Source: Paraconexibacter antarcticus
GTDB lineage: Bacteria; Actinomycetota; Thermoleophilia; Solirubrobacterales; Solirubrobacteraceae
Direction of reading: 5' to 3'
NCBI RefSeq assembly: GCF_024220175.1
Contig: NZ_CP098502.1
Location: 2,046,001-2,110,000, forward strand
DNA: 64,000 nt
Below are positions 40,736 through 54,662 of this stretch, piece after piece. The position numbers were made by a program, and so were the translations under genes. Numbering within the stretch: the stretch's first letter is position 1; every line of letters starts with the position of its first letter. Below the pieces are notes generated by a model. The model searched no databases and was not told the origin of the DNA. It worked only from the letters and a program-made list of their open reading frames with translations.

Positions 40736-43700
40736 GCACCACGTCCGCCACCACCCCGGCGCTCTACGACTCCGGCGGGCGCCCGCTCGGAGCCCGCGGG
40801 CTCGCCTTCACCGCCGAGCAGGCCGTCGCGGTGACCGGCCGCGACGGCCCGATGCTCCTCGCGGCGAACGCGGGCTCGGGCAAGACCGCGGTCCTCGCCG
40901 AGCGCTTCGTCCGCAGCGTCGTGGAGGACGGCCACCCGCCCGCGACGCTCCTCGCGATCACCTTCACCGAGAAGGCGGCCGGCGAGCTGCGCGCCCGCAT
41001 CCGGCGGCGCTTCCTCGAGCTGGGCGCCCGTGACGGGGCGCGCGACATGGACGGCGCGTGGATCTCGACGATCCACGGGTTCTGCGCGCGGATCCTCCGC
41101 GCCCACGCGGTCACCGCGGGGCTCGACCCGGCCTTCGTCGTCCTCGACGAGGCGGTCGCGCGGCAGGCCCGCAGCGAGGCGTTCACGACCGCGCTCGCCG
41201 CGTTCCTCCCCGCCGGGGGCGCCGGGCCGGAGCTCGACCTCGTCGCGACGTGGGGCGTCGACCGCCTGCACGAGGCGATCGCGTCCGTCCACGACGAGCT
41301 GCGCTCGACCGGGCACACCGTCCCCTCGCTGCCGCCCGCGCCGCCCGTGCCCGACGAGGCCGCGCTCCTGGCGGACGTCCGCGCCGCGCTCGCCGCGCTG
41401 AACGCCGAGCGCGCGACGTGGCGCACCGGGCTGAAGACCCTCGACGCGGCGCACCTCGTCCTCGAGGGGCTCGGCGAGGCGCTCGCGACCCTCACCGGCG
41501 GGCCGCTGGCCGCGCACCTCGCCGGGGTGAGGCTCAAGCGCCAGGCGGCCGAGCTGAAGACCGACGCCGCAGCCGCGCTGGCCGCGGCGATCGACGCCTG
41601 CCTGCAGGCACGGGTCGACGCCGAGGCCGTCGCCGCGCTCGGCCACCTGGACCGGCTGCTCGGCCTCTACGCCGGCGCGTACGCGAAGGCCAAGCGTGCC
41701 CGCTCCGCCGTCGACTACGACGACCTCGAGCTCCTCACGAAGGACCTGCTCACCGGTGCGCCGGCCGTCGCCGCCGCCTACCGCGAGCGCTTCGCGCGGA
41801 TCATGGTCGACGAGTTCCAGGACACGAACCCGCTGCAGCTCGAGCTCCTCGAGCAGCTCGACGCGGGCAACGTCTTCCTCGTCGGCGACGCGCTGCAGTC
41901 GATCTACGGCTTCCGCCACGCCGACGTCGGCGTCTTCCGGCGGCGGCGGCGTGAGCACGCGGAGATCGGCGCGGCCCCGACGCTCGCGACGAACTGGCGC
42001 TCGGCGCCGCCGCTGCTGGAGACGATCAACGCCGCGTTCGGCGCCCTGCATGAGGACTACGTCCCGCTCGTGCCCGGGCGGGCGGACGCGGGGGAGGAGG
42101 ACGCCGGCGCCGGCCCGTCGCGGGTCGAGCTGCTGCTCGTGGACGACGGGCACGACGACGAGGCCCGCCTCGCGCCCGAGGCCGCGGCCGCGCTGCAGGC
42201 GGGCATGCCGCAGGCGCGGAACCTCACGCTGCTCGCCGAGGCGCGCGCGGTCGCGGCGCGCGTCGCCGCGCTCGTCGCCGCGGGGGAGTGCGGCGCGGGG
42301 GACGTCGCGCTGCTCGTCCGCGCGGCCGGCGACCTGCACGTCTACGAGCGGGCGCTCGAGCTCGAGGGCCTCGCGACGCTCGCCAGCGGCGGCCGCGGCT
42401 ACTGGCTGCGCCAGCAGGTGCAGGACCTCACGTCGTACCTCGCCGCGCTCGCGAACCCGCTGGACGAGCCGGCGCTCCTCGGCGTCCTCGCCTCCCCGCT
42501 CGTCGGGCTGAGCAGCGATGGGCTCGCCGCCCTGGCCCAGACCTCGCGCGGGCACGGCCGGGGCCTGTGGGCGACGCTCACCCACGGCCTCGCGACGGCC
42601 GGGCTCGGCCCGCGCGACCACGCCGCGGCGACCGCCTTCCTCGAGTGGTTCGCCGCCGAGCGGGCGCAGGCGCCGCTGCTCGCCCTCGACCGCCTCATCA
42701 CCCGGGTCGTCGCCCGCACCGGGTACGACCTGCACGTCCTGCGCCTCAGCGGCGGGCGGCGGCGCCTCGCGAACATCCACAAGCTCGAGCGGCTCGCCGC
42801 CGACTTCGAGGCGCGCGCGGGCCGTGATGCGCGTGCCTTCATCGACCACGTCGCGGCCGAGGTCGCCGCGCAGGCCCGCGAACCGGAGGCGCCCGTCGAG
42901 CTCGGCGACCTCGACGCCGTCCAGCTCATGACGATCCACGCGGCGAAGGGACTCGAGTTCGGCGTCGTCGTCGTCGCGGGCCTCGGCCGGCCGGGCCAGG
43001 CGGGGGCGGCGGACATCCTCGTCGACGGACCCCGGGTCGGGCTGCGCCTGCGCCGCCTGCACGCCCCGAACGCCGACGCGCTCGACTACGCGGCGCTCAA
43101 GGCGGAGGTCCTCGAGGCCCAGGTCCAGGAGGAGCGGCGGATCATGCACGTCGCCTTCACGCGGGCCGAGGAGCGCCTCATCATCAGCGGCGCGGTGACG
43201 CTCGGGAAGGACCTGCCGAAGGAGCGCGCCGGCGGGCCTCCGCTCGGCTGGGTCGGCGCCTGCGTCGACGAGCAGCTGCCGTACCGCCTCACGCCGGAGG
43301 CTCCGGAGCTCGTCGTCGACCGGCACGCCGGCCCCGACCGGCTGACCGTCACCGCCCGCCTCGTCGCGCCGGAGGGGGGCGCGGCGGGCGACGCGCCGTC
43401 GCCGCCGGCCGCGCCCGCGCCCGCGCCCGCGCCGCCGCCGGTCCCTCCCGCACCGCCCGTTCCGTCGACCCCGCCGGCGGCGTCCCCCGCTGCGCCCGCA
43501 CCCGCGCCCGCCGCCGACGAGCAGCAGCTCACCTTCGCGGTGGGGGAGACCGCTCCGACCGCGCCGGCGCCGCGCCGTCGCCGCACGGCCCGCGCCGGCG
43601 TCCCCGCGCCCGCGGCGCCGCTCGCCGCCGTCGCCGGGGCCCCGGCCGCCGCGCCACCCCCGGCGACCCTCAGCGCCACGTCGCTGCGCGACCACGCCGA

Positions 43701-44469
43701 CTGCGGGTACCGCTACTACCTGCGCCGCGTCCTCGGTCTCCCCGACCAGGAGCCGCCGGCCGAGCTCGCGGCCGAGGCGACCGATGCCGCGACGGCCCCG
43801 GTCGCGCTGGACCCGCTCGTCCGCGGGACGATCGCCCACGCGCTGCTCGAGGTCGACGACCCGGGCGCCGTGACCCCCGACGACGTCCGCGAGGCCGCGC
43901 TCGACGCCGGCGCGGAGGTCTCGGGCGCGGACGTCGAGGACCTGCTGCGCCTCGTGCGCGCCTTCGGGGCGACGGGCACCGCGGCCCGCGTCGCCGGGGC
44001 GGTGCGCGTCCGCCGCGAGGAGCCGTTCGCCTTCGCGCTCGACGACCGCGACCCGGCGAGCCCGCTCGTGGGTGGCTTCATCGACCTCGTGGCCGTGCTC
44101 GAGGACGGCACCTGGCTCGTCGTCGACTACAAGACCGGCTACGCGGCGGCTGACGTCGAGCACGTCGTCGCCCACACGTACGCGACGCAGCGCCGGATCT
44201 ACGCGCTCGCCGCCTTCCGCGGCGGCGCGCCGCGCGTGGAGGTCGCCTACGTCTTCCTCGAGCAGCCCGAGGCGCCGGTCCTCGCGACGTACACGGACCC
44301 GGTCGTGCTCACGGACGAGCTTCTGGCCGAGGCGGCGCCGCTGCTGGCCGGGAGGTTCCCGGTCGCGGCGCACCCGCACCGCGACCTCTGCCTCAGCTGT
44401 CCGGGACGCGGAGCGATGTGCTCGTGGCCGGAGGCGATGACCCTGCGGCCGGCTCCGGCGGCGGGGTGA
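40732..44469 (+). CDS. AddA-like UvrD/RecB helicase-nuclease
   Basis: This 1,245-residue protein has an active UvrD-family helicase: Walker A (about residues 44-52, AANAGSGKT), motif II IMVDEFQDTNPLQLELL, GDALQSIYGFRHAD, and the C-terminal helicase motif VQLMTIHAAKGLEFGVV. A Pro/Ala-rich linker of about 100 residues (about 880-985) follows. Then comes a PD-(D/E)XK nuclease with Cys991 in HADCGYRYY, WLVVDYKTGY, and a terminal CLSCPGRGAMC, fitting a second iron-sulfur nuclease. With the preceding gene it should form the break-resection machine. Its last 77 bp overlap the convergent membrane-protein gene. Confidence 0.88.
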   Translation: MSTTSATTPALYDSGGRPLGARGLAFTAEQAVAVTGRDGPMLLAANAGSGKTAVLAERFVRSVVEDGHPPATLLAITFTEKAAGELRARIRRRFLELGARDGARDMDGAWISTIHGFCARILRAHAVTAGLDPAFVVLDEAVARQARSEAFTTALAAFLPAGGAGPELDLVATWGVDRLHEAIASVHDELRSTGHTVPSLPPAPPVPDEAALLADVRAALAALNAERATWRTGLKTLDAAHLVLEGLGEALATLTGGPLAAHLAGVRLKRQAAELKTDAAAALAAAIDACLQARVDAEAVAALGHLDRLLGLYAGAYAKAKRARSAVDYDDLELLTKDLLTGAPAVAAAYRERFARIMVDEFQDTNPLQLELLEQLDAGNVFLVGDALQSIYGFRHADVGVFRRRRREHAEIGAAPTLATNWRSAPPLLETINAAFGALHEDYVPLVPGRADAGEEDAGAGPSRVELLLVDDGHDDEARLAPEAAAALQAGMPQARNLTLLAEARAVAARVAALVAAGECGAGDVALLVRAAGDLHVYERALELEGLATLASGGRGYWLRQQVQDLTSYLAALANPLDEPALLGVLASPLVGLSSDGLAALAQTSRGHGRGLWATLTHGLATAGLGPRDHAAATAFLEWFAAERAQAPLLALDRLITRVVARTGYDLHVLRLSGGRRRLANIHKLERLAADFEARAGRDARAFIDHVAAEVAAQAREPEAPVELGDLDAVQLMTIHAAKGLEFGVVVVAGLGRPGQAGAADILVDGPRVGLRLRRLHAPNADALDYAALKAEVLEAQVQEERRIMHVAFTRAEERLIISGAVTLGKDLPKERAGGPPLGWVGACVDEQLPYRLTPEAPELVVDRHAGPDRLTVTARLVAPEGGAAGDAPSPPAAPAPAPAPPPVPPAPPVPSTPPAASPAAPAPAPAADEQQLTFAVGETAPTAPAPRRRRTARAGVPAPAAPLAAVAGAPAAAPPPATLSATSLRDHADCGYRYYLRRVLGLPDQEPPAELAAEATDAATAPVALDPLVRGTIAHALLEVDDPGAVTPDDVREAALDAGAEVSGADVEDLLRLVRAFGATGTAARVAGAVRVRREEPFAFALDDRDPASPLVGGFIDLVAVLEDGTWLVVDYKTGYAAADVEHVVAHTYATQRRIYALAAFRGGAPRVEVAYVFLEQPEAPVLATYTDPVVLTDELLAEAAPLLAGRFPVAAHPHRDLCLSCPGRGAMCSWPEAMTLRPAPAAG

Positions 44470-45367
44470 CGAACGGCGGGCCGCCGTCCGCCGTCAGGTC
44501 GATCCGGCGGATCATCTCGTTGAGCTCGGCGCCGTAGAGGAAGGCGTTCGTCGTGATGTACAGCCAGAGGAGCAGGAGGATCGCCGCCGTGAACGCGCCG
44601 TACGCGGCGCCGTAGCCCGGCGACGCCTTGAGGAAGAGGCCGAAGCCCGCGGAGCCGAGGAGCCAGACGACGACGGCGACGACCGCCCCGGGGCTGATCC
44701 AGCGCAGCCGGCGCGGCTCGACGTCCGGCGCGTAGGCGTACACGACGCCGTACGCGAGGAGCGCGAGCAGGAACGCCGCCGGCCAGCGGGCGACGGACCA
44801 GACGAACGCGCCGGTCGACCCGAGGCCGATCTTCCCGAGGAGGTCGTCCGCGATGCCGCCGCCGAGGAACAGCGCGACGAGGACGAGGACGAGCAGGACG
44901 AGCACGACGAGCGTCGCGGCGAGGTCGGTCACCTTGCGGCGCAGGAACGAGCGGTCCTCGTCGACGCCGTTGACCTTGTTCAGCGCGCGGCCGGCCGCCG
45001 CGTACGCGCCCGAGGCGCCGTTGAGCGCGAGCGCGATCGCCACGAAGAACGTGACGAGCGACTGCCCGGAGGACGTCTTGACCATCTTGTCGAGGACGTC
45101 GCGGACCGAGTTGACGGTGTTCGGCGCGGCGCCGTGGTCGGCGAGGTAGTTCGCCGCGTGGCCCGGCAGCTGGGGGCTGCCGAGCAGGGACAGCAGCGAC
45201 ACCGTCATGAGGAGCGCCGGGAAGAGCGACAGCATCGCGAAGTACGTCAGCGACGCCGCGTTGTCGGTCATCCCGTGGTCGAGGTACCGCTTGACCGCGA
45301 GCCACGCGATGCGGGGCTGTGACGGCCGGCCCGGCACGATGTCCTGGGGCTGGGCTTCGGTGTCCAT
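44393..45367 (-). CDS. YihY/BrkB family membrane protein
   Basis: This 324-residue protein has about six membrane helices and the YihY-family pattern: HGMTDNAASLTYFAMLSLFP at the first helix, LALNGASGAYAAAGRALNKV, and a late YGAAYGAFTAAILLLLWLYI followed by TTNAFLYGAELNEMI. Function in this family is not proven; members were once called ribonuclease BN and are now viewed as membrane transport-like proteins. Its 3' end overlaps the AddA-like gene by 77 bp tail to tail, an unusually long convergent overlap. Confidence 0.88.
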   Translation of the reverse strand: MDTEAQPQDIVPGRPSQPRIAWLAVKRYLDHGMTDNAASLTYFAMLSLFPALLMTVSLLSLLGSPQLPGHAANYLADHGAAPNTVNSVRDVLDKMVKTSSGQSLVTFFVAIALALNGASGAYAAAGRALNKVNGVDEDRSFLRRKVTDLAATLVVLVLLVLVLVALFLGGGIADDLLGKIGLGSTGAFVWSVARWPAAFLLALLAYGVVYAYAPDVEPRRLRWISPGAVVAVVVWLLGSAGFGLFLKASPGYGAAYGAFTAAILLLLWLYITTNAFLYGAELNEMIRRIDLTADGGPPFVTPPPEPAAGSSPPATSTSLRVPDS

Positions 45368-45397
45368 GCCCGGGTGGCGAACCGGCCGCGGGGCCGG

Positions 45398-45910
45398 TTA
45401 GGCGAGGCCCTCGGCCTCGTACTCGCGGAGGTAGCCCTCGAAGAGGCGGCGGTGGCCCTCCTCGTCGCGGAGGATCGCGATGACCATGTCGTTCGTGACC
45501 GGGTCCACGCCCTCGGTCTCCTCGATGATGCGGTTGTAGTGCTCGATCGCGCCGGTCTCGGCCTCGATGACGCCCTTGATGACGTGCACGATGTCGGTCT
45601 GCTCGGCGGGCGGCTGCAGGAAGGACTGCTCCGCCGTGAACTCCTGTGAGCCGGGCACGACGCCGTACAGCTCCTTGATGCGGTTCGCGAACTGCATCGC
45701 GTGGCCGAGCTCCTCCTGGATGTCGGTCTTGAGCGACTCGATGATCTCCTGGGCGCGGACGCCGTCCGGGTTGATCGAGTTCGCGATGTAGCTCATCACG
45801 GTCTCGATCTCCATCCAGTACGCCTTCTTCAGGAGCTCCAGGATGTGCTCGCGGGCCTCGGACCGGTCGTCGGCGAGAATGCCCTGCGCGGCGCTGCGGG
45901 TGGCGGCCAT
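45398..45910 (-). CDS. Ferritin-like diiron domain protein
   Basis: This 170-residue four-helix protein has the ferritin-like ligand pattern: W-M-E-I-E-T-V-M-S-Y, E-E-L-G-H-A-M-Q-F-A, V-I-E-A-E-T-G-A-I-E-H-Y and LRDEEGHRRLFEGYL, giving the E, ExxH, E, ExxH set. It should oxidise and store or handle iron, similar to bacterioferritin or Dps-like ferritins. No signal peptide. A GGAGGA ribosome site lies about 10 nt before the ATG at 45910, so it probably has a leader mRNA. It is divergent from ku with 173 bp between. Confidence 0.88.
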   Translation of the reverse strand: MAATRSAAQGILADDRSEAREHILELLKKAYWMEIETVMSYIANSINPDGVRAQEIIESLKTDIQEELGHAMQFANRIKELYGVVPGSQEFTAEQSFLQPPAEQTDIVHVIKGVIEAETGAIEHYNRIIEETEGVDPVTNDMVIAILRDEEGHRRLFEGYLREYEAEGLA

Positions 45911-46083
45911 GTGTGTCGTCCTCCGTGTCGGGGGTGCAAGTTCAGGTGCTGCCCCTCAGGCTGTACCCGACCGGTTCGCGCGATAACCACGGCTTGCGCC
46001 GCCCTACGCGCCGGACCGGACGAACTGAAATCCGCCGCCCACGGGGTTGCGTTCGCCCGCCGATCGGGAAGAATCGACCGTCC

Positions 46084-47016
46084 ATGGCACGCGCGATCTG
46101 GACCGGGGCCATCTCCTTCGGGCTTGTCAGCATCCCCGTGAAGCTCTACGCGGCGGTGCAGTCCAAGTCGGTGAAGTTCAACCAGCTCGACGGGGCCGAC
46201 CACCAGCGGATCCAGATGAAGCGGGTCAACGCGGCGACGGGCGAGGAGGTGCCGTTCGCGCGGGTCGTCAAGGGCTACGAGCTCTCGACCGACCGCTACG
46301 TCGTCATCGAGCCCGGCGAGCTCGAGGCGATCGACCCGAAGAAGACGAAGACGATCGACATCGACCGCTTCGTCGACCTCGGCGAGATCGACCCGATCCA
46401 CTTCGACCACGCGTACTACCTCGCTCCCGCTCCCGGGGGCGCGAAGCCCTACCGGCTGCTCGTCGACGCGATGGCCGAGACCGGGAAGGTCGCCGTCGCC
46501 ACGGTCGTCATCCGCTCCAAGGAGCAGCTCGTCGCGCTACGCCCCATCGGCCCGGTGATGGCGATGACGACGATGGTCTTCCCCGACGAGGTCGTTGACC
46601 CGGCGACGCTCGACGACATCCCCGACGCGTCGGACGTCAGCTCGACCGACCGCGAGCTCGCGATGGCGCGCCAGCTCGTCGAGTCCCTCTCCGAGCCGTT
46701 CGAGCCCGACGCCTACCGCGACACGTACCGCGCCCAGATCCTCGAGCTCATCGAGCGCAAGGCGAACGGCGAGGTCGTGACGGTCGAGACGCCCGAGGCG
46801 GACGAGGCGGCGCCGGCCCCCGACCTCATGGCGGCGCTCAAGGCGTCCCTCGACGCGGTCCGCGGCGGCGACGCCGGCGACGGGCCCGCCCCGAAGCCCA
46901 AGGCCGCCGCCAAGCCACGACGGCGCACGACGGCGAGCACGGAGAAGAAGACGCCCGGCGGTTCGCGGAAGCCCGCCGCGGCGAAGGCGAAGAGGACCCC
47001 CGCCAGGAAGGACTAG
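46084..47016 (+). CDS. ku: Non-homologous end-joining protein Ku
   Basis: This 310-residue bacterial Ku starts [20 protein letters not shown]. The Ku core follows, with [16 protein letters not shown] and [17 protein letters not shown], and a C-terminal Lys/Ala-rich tail (about 270-310) that in other bacteria binds DNA. Ku homodimers thread onto broken DNA ends and recruit LigD; no ligD is in the window. It sits between the ferritin-like gene and gltB. No ribosome site or -10 fits well before the ATG. Confidence 0.96.
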   Translation: MARAIWTGAISFGLVSIPVKLYAAVQSKSVKFNQLDGADHQRIQMKRVNAATGEEVPFARVVKGYELSTDRYVVIEPGELEAIDPKKTKTIDIDRFVDLGEIDPIHFDHAYYLAPAPGGAKPYRLLVDAMAETGKVAVATVVIRSKEQLVALRPIGPVMAMTTMVFPDEVVDPATLDDIPDASDVSSTDRELAMARQLVESLSEPFEPDAYRDTYRAQILELIERKANGEVVTVETPEADEAAPAPDLMAALKASLDAVRGGDAGDGPAPKPKAAAKPRRRTTASTEKKTPGGSRKPAAAKAKRTPARKD

Positions 47017-47123
47017 AAGCGGGCCCGGCTTCCGGGCGTCGGCGCAAGGCTAAAGCTGCGATAACATCGTGGGCTCGCCCTTCCGCGCCACGGCGCGCTT
47101 TCCCCCCTCGCCGAACGCCCTAT

Positions 47124-51646
<4,523 letters not shown>

Positions 51647-51647
<1 letters not shown>

Positions 51648-53179
51648 TGGGCGAGCTCGGTGGGTTCCTGAAGATCGAGCGCTCGAACGTGTCCTACCGG
51701 GACGCGACGGAGCGCCTCGCCGACTACCGGGAGTTCCTCGTCCCCAAGCCGGTCGACGCGCTGCGCGACCAGGGGGCGCGCTGCATGGACTGCGGCGTCC
51801 CGTTCTGCCACAACGGCTGCCCGCTCGGCAACCTCATCCCGGACTGGAACGACCTCGTCTACCGGGGCCGCTGGGAGGACGCCATCCGGCAGCTGCACGC
51901 GACGAACAACTTCCCCGAGTTCACCGGCCGCCTGTGCCCCGCCCCGTGCGAGGCCTCGTGCGTGCTGGAGATCCGCGAGGGCGACGCGGTGACGATCAAG
52001 CAGATCGAGAACTCGATCATCAACACCGCGTGGGAGAACGGCTGGGTCGTCCCGCAGCCGCCCAAGGTCGAGACGGGCCGCCGGGTCGCCATCGTCGGCG
52101 GCGGTCCCGCCGGCCTCGCCGCCGCGCAGCAGCTGCGTCGTGCCGGCCACAAGGTCGTCCTCTTCGAGCGCGACGAGGCGGTCGGCGGCCTCATGCGCTT
52201 CGGCGTCCCGGACTTCAAGATCGAGAAGCACGTCATCGAGCGCCGCGTGGACCAGCTCCGCGCCGAGGGCATCGAGATCCGCACGGGCGTGGACGTCGGC
52301 GTCGACGTCACCGCCGACGAGCTGCAGGCCGAGTTCGACGCGGTCGTCCTGACGACCGGCTCGCGGGTCCCCCGTGAGCTCGAGGTCCCCGGGCGTGAGC
52401 TCGCGGGCATCCACCCGGCGATGGACTACCTCTACGTCCGCAACCGCGCGGTCGCGGCGGCCGAGGCCGACGGCGGCGAGGGCCTGCCCGCCACCGGCGA
52501 GATCACCGCCAAGGGCAAGCACGTCGTCGTCATCGGCGGCGGCGACACCGGCGCGGACTGCGTCGGCAACTCGCTCCGCGAGGGCGCGCTCTCCGTCGCG
52601 CAGCTCGAGCTGCTCCCGCACCCGCCGGAGCACCGCCCGGACGACCGCACGCCGTGGCCGCTGTGGCCGCAGAAGTACCGCCTCTCCTACGCGATGGAGG
52701 AGGGCCTGGCCACGCACAAGGCCGAGCAGGACTACTCGGTCGTGACGACCCACCTCACCGGTGCGGACGGGCAGGTCCAGGAGCTCCACTACGCGCAGGC
52801 CGCCCCGGCGCCGCCCTTCGGGCCGGTCGAGGGCACCGAGGGCACGCTGAAGGCGGACCTCGTCCTGCTCGCGATGGGCTTCCTCCACCCGGAGCCGCAG
52901 CTCATCGACCAGTTCGGTCTCGGCAAGGACCCCCGCGGCAACATCAAGGCCGGCACGTACGAGACGACCCAGCCGGGCGTCTTCGCCGCCGGCGACTGCC
53001 GCCGCGGCCAGTCGCTCATCGTGTGGGCGATCAACGAGGGCCGTCAGGCGGCTCGCATGGTCGACCGCTACCTCGCGACGCTCCCGGGCGGCGCGCCGGC
53101 CGAGCCCGTCCTCGTGGGCGGCGGCGACGCGGACGAGGGCCCCGAGGGCCCGCCGCAGGTCGCCAGCCCCGGCCTGTAA
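51647..53179 (+). CDS. gltD: Glutamate synthase small subunit
   Basis: This 510-residue protein has the N-terminal two-cluster Fe-S domain ([20 protein letters not shown], then C-P-A-P-C-E-A-S-C). FAD and NADPH binding glycine motifs ([20 protein letters not shown], and [20 protein letters not shown]) and [12 protein letters not shown] follow. It passes electrons from NADPH to GltB. Coupling to gltB by a 1-nt overlap gives one transcript. It ends 15 bp before a large hairpin. Confidence 0.97.
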
Positions 53180-53193
53180 CCGCCGCCCCCGGA

Positions 53194-53242
53194 GCCGAGA
53201 CCCGTTTTTCGACCCCCAGTCGGGCGAAAAACGGGTTTCGGC
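53194..53242. terminator. Long hairpin between gltD and the ArsR gene (bidirectional)
   Basis: Arms 53194-53211 and 53225-53242 pair over 18 bp with a single G-U, around a 13-nt loop that itself can pair CCC/GGG. The arms carry T5 and A5 runs inside (CCCGTTTTTCG / CGAAAAACGGG). It lies 14 bp after gltD and 2 bp before the arsR stop, so it can end both convergent transcripts. Confidence 0.7.
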
Positions 53243-53244
53243 GC

Positions 53245-53565
53245 TCAGGGGCGGTTGAGGGACTGCTGCAGCCGCGCGAGGCGGTCGTCCCACGCGGCGC
53301 CGGTGCGGGTGATCCAGGCGACCGCGTCGGTCATCGGCGCGGGCGTGAGGTCGTAGCGGCGCTCGCGGCCCGCGGGGGTGGATGTCGCGAGGCCCGCCTC
53401 GCTGAGGATCGCGAGGTGCTTCGCGACGGCCTGGCGGCTGATCGGCAGGTCGGCGGCGATCGCGGAGGCCGACAGCGAGCCGTGCTGCGCGAGGGCCTGG
53501 ACGACCTGCCGGCGGGTGGGGTCGCTGAGCGCGTGGAAGACCGCGCCCGCGCGGGCGTCGTCCAT
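53245..53565 (-). CDS. ArsR family transcriptional regulator
   Basis: This 106-residue protein has the ArsR winged helix: L-S-D-P-T-R-R-Q-V-V-Q-A-L, LSASAIAADLPISRQAVAKH and GLATSTPAGRERRYDL. It lacks the metal-binding CxC or His/Asp sets of metal sensors, so it belongs to the group paired with SRPBCC/AHSA1 proteins. Its ATG overlaps the stop of the SRPBCC gene by 1 nt (TGATG). It probably binds the two GCAAC-N6-GTTGC sites at 53951-53966 and 53991-54006. Confidence 0.9.
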   Translation of the reverse strand: MDDARAGAVFHALSDPTRRQVVQALAQHGSLSASAIAADLPISRQAVAKHLAILSEAGLATSTPAGRERRYDLTPAPMTDAVAWITRTGAAWDDRLARLQQSLNRP

Positions 53566-53960
53566 CAGGCCGCCACGAGCGCCGGGCCGTGGGCGCCCCC
53601 CGCGGCGACGAGCCGGGTGCTGACGGCGCGCACGAGCGCAGCGGAGACCTCGACGACGACGAGGCGGCAGGCGCCGGCGCCGTCGTCCTCCAGGGTGAGC
53701 TCGACGATCGTCTCCGGCTCGTCGCCGGTCCGCCAGCGCAGGGCGACGCGGCGCTCGGGGACGACCTCCTCGACGACGACGTCGCGCACGGCGCCGTCGT
53801 GATCGGTGACGGTGCCCTCGGCGCCGGGCTCGATGTCGACGTCGACGTCGCGGGCGAACCACTCCTCCAGCCGGGCGGGATCGGCGAGCGCGGGCCACGC
53901 GGTCTCGCGGTCGACGGCGAGGGGGACGTCACGGCGGACGATCTCTTCGTGCAACTCCAT
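53565..53960 (-). CDS. SRPBCC/AHSA1-like domain protein paired with ArsR
   Basis: This 131-residue protein has the AHSA1-like start: VPLAVDRETAWPALADPARL, then EEWFARDVDVDIEPGAEGTV and the strand ERRVALRWRTGDEPETIVEL. This fold often senses or carries small hydrophobic ligands. The translational coupling to an ArsR regulator is a widespread arrangement. A -10-like TAGCAT lies 8 nt before the ATG at 53960, between two likely operators. Confidence 0.85.
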   Translation of the reverse strand: MELHEEIVRRDVPLAVDRETAWPALADPARLEEWFARDVDVDIEPGAEGTVTDHDGAVRDVVVEEVVPERRVALRWRTGDEPETIVELTLEDDGAGACRLVVVEVSAALVRAVSTRLVAAGGAHGPALVAA

Positions 53961-53966
53961 GGTTGC
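53951..53966. promoter_or_regulatory. Operator-like palindrome 1 (ArsR candidate)
   Basis: GCAACTCCATGGTTGC has arms GCAAC[T/C] and [A/G]GTTGC around 4 bp. It spans the ATG of the SRPBCC gene (53958-53960), so a bound repressor would block transcription just past the -10. A second copy lies exactly 40 bp away. Confidence 0.6.
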
Positions 53967-53968
53967 GG

Positions 53969-53974
53969 ATGCTA
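53969..53974 (-). promoter_or_regulatory. -10-like TAGCAT of the SRPBCC-arsR operon
   Basis: On the minus strand TAGCAT is followed by 8 nt and the ATG at 53960. It is flanked on both sides by the two operator-like palindromes. Confidence 0.5.
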
Positions 53975-53990
53975 GCGTGTGCTCCGATGC

Positions 53991-54006
53991 GCAACCCGAT
54001 AGTTGC
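53991..54006. promoter_or_regulatory. Operator-like palindrome 2 (ArsR candidate)
   Basis: GCAACCCGATAGTTGC has the same GCAAC-N6-GTTGC plan as palindrome 1. It lies where the -35 of the minus-strand promoter would be and also about 45 bp before the clpP ATG. Confidence 0.6.
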
Positions 54007-54050
54007 GTTTTGCGCCCGTATTCACGTCACCGGCCCGGAGGTCGAATCCC

Positions 54051-54662
54051 ATGCCCCTCATCCCCATGGTCGTCGAGCAGTCCGCGCGCGGCGAGCGCTC
54101 GTTCGACATCTACTCGCGCCTGCTGAACGACCGCGTCGTCTTCCTCGGCAGCCCGATCGACGACGACGTCGCGAACCTCGTCGTCGCCCAGCTCCTGCAC
54201 CTGGAGGCCGACGACCCCGCCAAGGAGATCTCGCTCTACATCAACACGCCCGGCGGCGGGGCCTACGCGGCGCTCGCCATGCTCGACGCGATGAACTACA
54301 TCCGCTGCGACGTGAAGACGATCTGCTGCGGGATCGCGATGAGCGGCGGGTCGCTCATCCTCGCCGGCGGCACGCCGGGCAAGCGGCTCGTCCTGCCGAA
54401 CAGCCGGATCCTCATCCACCAGCCGAGCGGCGGGTTCCAGGGGCAGTCGACCGACATCGGCATCCATGCGAAGGAGGCGCTCGCGCTCCGCGAGCGGCTC
54501 GAGGAGATCTACGCGCAGAGCACCGGGCAGTCCCAGGCGCGGATCCACGCCGACATGGAGCGCGACCGCTTCTTCACCGCCGAGGACGCGGTGGGCTACG
54601 GGCTGGCGGACAAGGTCATCAGCACGCGTGACCACGTCCTGACCCGCGCCGGCCTCGGCTGA
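54051..54662 (+). CDS. clpP: ATP-dependent Clp protease proteolytic subunit
   Basis: This 203-residue protein has the ClpP motifs: [32 protein letters not shown], the catalytic Ser98 in [14 protein letters not shown], and His123 in [10 protein letters not shown]. The Asp of the triad lies in [19 protein letters not shown]. The ATG at 54051 is chosen because a good CGGAGG site lies at 54036-54041; an upstream in-frame start at 54003 lies inside operator 2. The usual M-G-S or M-G-A after the serine is replaced by G-G-S. No second clpP or clpX is adjacent. Confidence 0.93.
   Translation: MPLIPMVVEQSARGERSFDIYSRLLNDRVVFLGSPIDDDVANLVVAQLLHLEADDPAKEISLYINTPGGGAYAALAMLDAMNYIRCDVKTICCGIAMSGGSLILAGGTPGKRLVLPNSRILIHQPSGGFQGQSTDIGIHAKEALALRERLEEIYAQSTGQSQARIHADMERDRFFTAEDAVGYGLADKVISTRDHVLTRAGLG

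Noticed and set aside
43380..43680. Pro/Ala-rich repeat in the AddA-like gene as a tandem repeat or frameshift
   Set aside because: The frame is intact and continues into a proper nuclease domain; the low complexity is best read as a flexible linker in GC-rich DNA.
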